This document shows positions 5,907 through 7,992 of a stretch of 7,992 nucleotides of DNA, piece by piece. The position numbers and the translations under genes were made by a program. Source of the DNA: Candidatus Atribacter alterifermentans (GTDB taxonomy: Bacteria > Atribacterota > Atribacteria > Atribacterales > Atribacteraceae); assembly GCA_012517635.1 (NCBI GenBank), contig JAAYUP010000227.1:1-7992 (forward strand). Reading direction: 5' to 3'. The notes under the pieces are model-generated. The model ran no database searches and had not been told where the DNA came from. It saw only the letters and a program-made list of their open reading frames with translations. Numbering within the stretch: the first letter of the stretch is position 1; each line of letters starts with the position of its first letter.

Positions 5907-6944
5907 ATGAGAATTGTCGATTTAAGAAGAGACACTATAACCCTCCCAACGCCTTCTATGGTCGATTCGGCTTTTAATGCAACCTTAGGTGATTCAGTAT
6001 ATGGTGAAGACCCCAACCAAGTTCATTTAGAAATTCTTGCTGCAGAAATTCTCGGAAAGGAAGCCTCAATATTTGTTCCAAGTGGAACCATGGGAAATTT
6101 AGTTGCCTTACTTTCCCATACCAATCGAGGGGATGAATTGATTTGCGAAGAAAATGCTCATATTCGATTATCAGAAACCGGTGGCGGAGCCATGGTAGGA
6201 GGATTGATGTTTAGAGGTATTGAAGATCATTCTGGTGCTCCTGATGTTTCAGCTATTGAATCAGCAATTCGAGCTGATGATATTCATTACCCACGTACCA
6301 GCCTTATTTGTACTGAAATTACCCATTACCGATACGGAGGAATTATTCCACCATTAGAAAAAATTGCAGCCATATATACTTTTGCCCAAAAGAAGGGAAT
6401 ACCTATTCATTGCGATGGAGCTCGAATTTTCAATGCAGCAGTTGCTTTAAACAAAGAAGTAAGTGAATTAACCTGTTATGCTGATTCGGTTATGGTTTCT
6501 TTATCCAAAGGCTTAGGTGCCCCAGTTGGTTCTATTCTTGCAGGTCAATTTGATTTTATTGAAAAAGCCAAAAGATATCGGAAAATGCTGGGTGGAGGCA
6601 TGCGTCAAACTGGATGGTTAGCTGCCTGTGGAATTGTGGCACTTCAGCAAGAAAATATTCAACTTCTCAATGAAGACCATCAAAATGCAATTCGTTTAGC
6701 TCAAGGTATTGCTCATTTACCGGGAATAAAAATCGATTTCAATCAGGTACAGACCAATTTCATTTTAGTCGATATCACTGAAACTGGTCTTTCTGGCAAG
6801 TTTTTTCTTGAGAAATTAAAAGAAAAAGGAGTCTTGGTGACTTTAGCAAAACCAACCTTAATTCGCATGGTCATTTCCCGAGTGGTTAGCCAACAAGATA
6901 TTGAATATGCAATTAAAAATATCTACAATTTATTACAAAAGTGA
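5907..6944 (+). CDS. ltaE: Threonine aldolase family PLP enzyme (LtaE-like)
   Basis: Cytoplasmic fold-type I PLP enzyme of the low-specificity L-threonine aldolase family, which cleaves threonine or allo-threonine to glycine and acetaldehyde. Length (345 aa) is normal. The cofactor site is complete: SGTMGN (59-64) for phosphate, His85 for ring stacking, Asp170 and Arg173 in HCDGAR, Schiff-base Lys201 in SLSKGLGAPVGS, and GGGMRQTG (229-236). Arg320 matches the carboxylate-binding Arg near the C-terminus. Several other family motifs differ: LRSDT reads LRRDT (Ser to Arg at 8), ENTHN reads EITHY (137-141), and RLVTH reads RMVIS (320-324). The true substrate may therefore differ, and the symbol marks family only. 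ATG follows AAAGGA (5892-5897) with 9 nt spacing. The gene lies 53 nt after tetR and may be cotranscribed with it. Confidence 0.88.
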   Translation: MRIVDLRRDTITLPTPSMVDSAFNATLGDSVYGEDPNQVHLEILAAEILGKEASIFVPSGTMGNLVALLSHTNRGDELICEENAHIRLSETGGGAMVGGLMFRGIEDHSGAPDVSAIESAIRADDIHYPRTSLICTEITHYRYGGIIPPLEKIAAIYTFAQKKGIPIHCDGARIFNAAVALNKEVSELTCYADSVMVSLSKGLGAPVGSILAGQFDFIEKAKRYRKMLGGGMRQTGWLAACGIVALQQENIQLLNEDHQNAIRLAQGIAHLPGIKIDFNQVQTNFILVDITETGLSGKFFLEKLKEKGVLVTLAKPTLIRMVISRVVSQQDIEYAIKNIYNLLQK

Positions 6945-7017
6945 TGAGGAGAGACATCTAACTTATAACCTGTTAAAGCTTTTTAAGCACTTTCCCAATT
7001 TAATTCTTTATGATATA

Positions 7018-7046
7018 TTGCCAAAAGTAATACAGATCATCATAAA
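7018..7046 (+). promoter_or_regulatory. Candidate promoter of the sugar kinase gene
   Basis: TTGCCA (7018-7023) and CATAAA (7041-7046) lie 17 nt apart, close to the sigma70 consensus in sequence and exact in spacing, about 30 nt before the kinase start codon. The 131-bp spacer after the aldolase gene and this match suggest that the kinase is transcribed separately. Nothing else notable is seen in the spacer. Confidence 0.35.
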
Positions 7047-7059
7047 AACCATTATTTTC

Positions 7060-7068
7060 GAGGTGGAG
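7060..7068 (+). promoter_or_regulatory. Ribosome binding site of the sugar kinase
   Basis: GAGGTGGAG, 7 nt before the ATG at 7076, is a strong Shine-Dalgarno match and fixes the start of a gene that has no stop codon inside the window. Confidence 0.65.
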
Positions 7069-7075
7069 AATTAAA

Positions 7076-7992
7076 ATGCCTGAAATAATATCTATGGGAG
7101 AAGCATTAGTAGAAATTATGAGGGAAAAAATTGGAGCTGGTTTAGACAAGCCTGAAGTTTTTATCGGTCCTTATCCCAGTGGAGCTCCAGCAATATTTGC
7201 TGATTGTGCAGCTCGATTAGGAGGGAAAGTAGGTTTTATCGGTACTATCGGGAATGATGATTTTGGAAAAGTAATCCAAGATCGTCTCCTTTTTGATGGA
7301 GTTGACTTGACTTATTTTCAAAGCAAACCCGATGCTACAACTGGAGTAGCCTTTGTCGCCTACTTTTCTGATGGATCAAGAAAATTTTTATATCATATCC
7401 GTAATGCTGCGAGTGGAGTTATTGAAAAAAGCCGGATTGTCAGCTCGTATTTTAAGAGTGCTCGCTTTCTTCACATTAATGGTTCAGCAGTTTCAATTAA
7501 CCAGGCTTGGAAAGAAACCATTTATTCTGCTATTGAAACCGCCAAAAAGAATGGAGTGAAAATCAGTTTTGATCCCAATATCCGACCGGAAATATTAGGG
7601 GTTGATAAGGTAAGAGCCCTTTGCCAACCAATTATTGAAAACGCCTCGATTATTTTTCCTTCAGGTGAAGAAGCAACTATGCTCACTGGCAATAAAGACC
7701 CCGAAGCGGCGGCTTTAGCACTTTTAGAAAAAGGAGCTGAGATTGTTGTTCTCAAAAAAGGGTCACAAGGAAGTACGGTTTATTCGCGAGGAACTAAATA
7801 CGATGTTCCCGCCTTTGAAGTAGAAGAAATTGATCCAACTGGAGCAGGGGATTGTTTTGACGCAGGTTTCCTGGTAAGTCTTATCCAGAAGCGTTCATTA
7901 AAAGAAAGTGCTCGTTATGCCAACGCGGTTGGGGCATTGGCAGTAACAAGAAAAGGCCCAATGGAGGGCGCTCCATTTCCAGAAGAAGTGGA
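7076..7992 (+). CDS. PfkB/ribokinase-family sugar kinase, 3' end cut by window
   Basis: ATP-dependent carbohydrate kinase, cytoplasmic. The frame is open from ATG 7076 to the window end, giving 305 residues. The N-terminus PEIISMGEALVEIM is the family's first strand. The N-terminal glycine-rich motif is at 35-64: SGAPAIFA, AARLGG, then GTIGNDDFG. Asp166, Asn168 and Arg170 lie in FDPNIRPE (165-172), a segment typical of 2-keto-3-deoxygluconate kinase and fructokinase-like members. PfkB signature 2 is DPTGAGDCFDAGF (253-265), with the anion hole GAGD and catalytic base Asp259. Family members are usually 300-330 aa, so only a short C-terminal piece is missing. The first motif reads SGAPAIF where many relatives have GGAPAN, a change in the sugar-binding region. 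Substrate is not determinable; fructose, ketodeoxygluconate or tagatose are all possible. The gene has its own strong Shine-Dalgarno sequence and probably its own promoter. Confidence 0.9.
   Translation, partial: MPEIISMGEALVEIMREKIGAGLDKPEVFIGPYPSGAPAIFADCAARLGGKVGFIGTIGNDDFGKVIQDRLLFDGVDLTYFQSKPDATTGVAFVAYFSDGSRKFLYHIRNAASGVIEKSRIVSSYFKSARFLHINGSAVSINQAWKETIYSAIETAKKNGVKISFDPNIRPEILGVDKVRALCQPIIENASIIFPSGEEATMLTGNKDPEAAALALLEKGAEIVVLKKGSQGSTVYSRGTKYDVPAFEVEEIDPTGAGDCFDAGFLVSLIQKRSLKESARYANAVGALAVTRKGPMEGAPFPEEV

Noticed and set aside
6973..6988. TTAAAGCTTTTTAAGC as terminator after the aldolase gene
   Set aside because: The stem is only four base pairs (GCTT/AAGC) with a three-base loop, and no T-run follows.
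6945..7075. Riboswitch ahead of the sugar kinase
   Set aside because: The leader after the candidate promoter is only about 25-30 nt and AT-rich, too short for any known riboswitch.
7353..7559. Alternative + strand frame inside the sugar kinase region
   Set aside because: The overlapping kinase frame from 7076 carries the full set of PfkB motifs, so this shorter frame is spurious.

Overview
The window comes from an AT-rich bacterium with a two-membrane (diderm) envelope. The evidence for diderm architecture is direct: an outer-membrane beta-barrel protein ending in phenylalanine and a periplasmic LolA-like protein are encoded beside a large RND/MMPL exporter. All genes lie on the + strand. 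The phylum cannot be fixed from the sequence; a lineage such as Atribacterota, or another AT-rich diderm, would fit, but this is a guess.

Region 1 (14-4927) is a compact three-gene operon: a 949-residue RND/MMPL permease, a secreted LolA-like 'outer membrane lipoprotein-sorting' protein joined to it by a 4-nt ATGA overlap, and a DUF1302-like outer-membrane barrel 10 nt further on. Together they supply one inner-membrane, one periplasmic and one outer-membrane component, the arrangement expected of a trans-envelope exporter for a lipid or other hydrophobic cargo. The cargo cannot be read from the sequence. The permease has a second periplasmic loop about twice as long as the first, and keeps the RND TM4-type Asp only in its C-terminal half.

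Region 2 (4928-5277) is a 350-bp gene-free spacer packed with structure: a long imperfect inverted repeat (about 5056-5163) with nested hairpins, a TTCACGG heptamer direct repeat, a plausible sigma70-type promoter (5177-5205) and a 27-bp dyad (5207-5233) over the predicted transcription start of the next gene.

Region 3 (5278-6944) carries a TetR-family repressor with a TTG start, then, 53 nt later, a threonine-aldolase-family PLP enzyme. Its cofactor-site residues are intact, but several residues of family motifs on the substrate side are changed. The dyad suggests autoregulation by the TetR protein. Whether it also controls the upstream exporter or the downstream enzyme is open.

Region 4 (6945-7992) has a short spacer with a possible promoter and then a PfkB-family sugar kinase that is cut by the window end at residue 305, probably very close to its natural C-terminus.

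No RNA gene, CRISPR array or insertion sequence was seen. The most interesting items are the exporter operon with its asymmetric permease, the aldolase-family enzyme with an altered substrate pocket, and the repeat-dense spacer ahead of the TetR gene.
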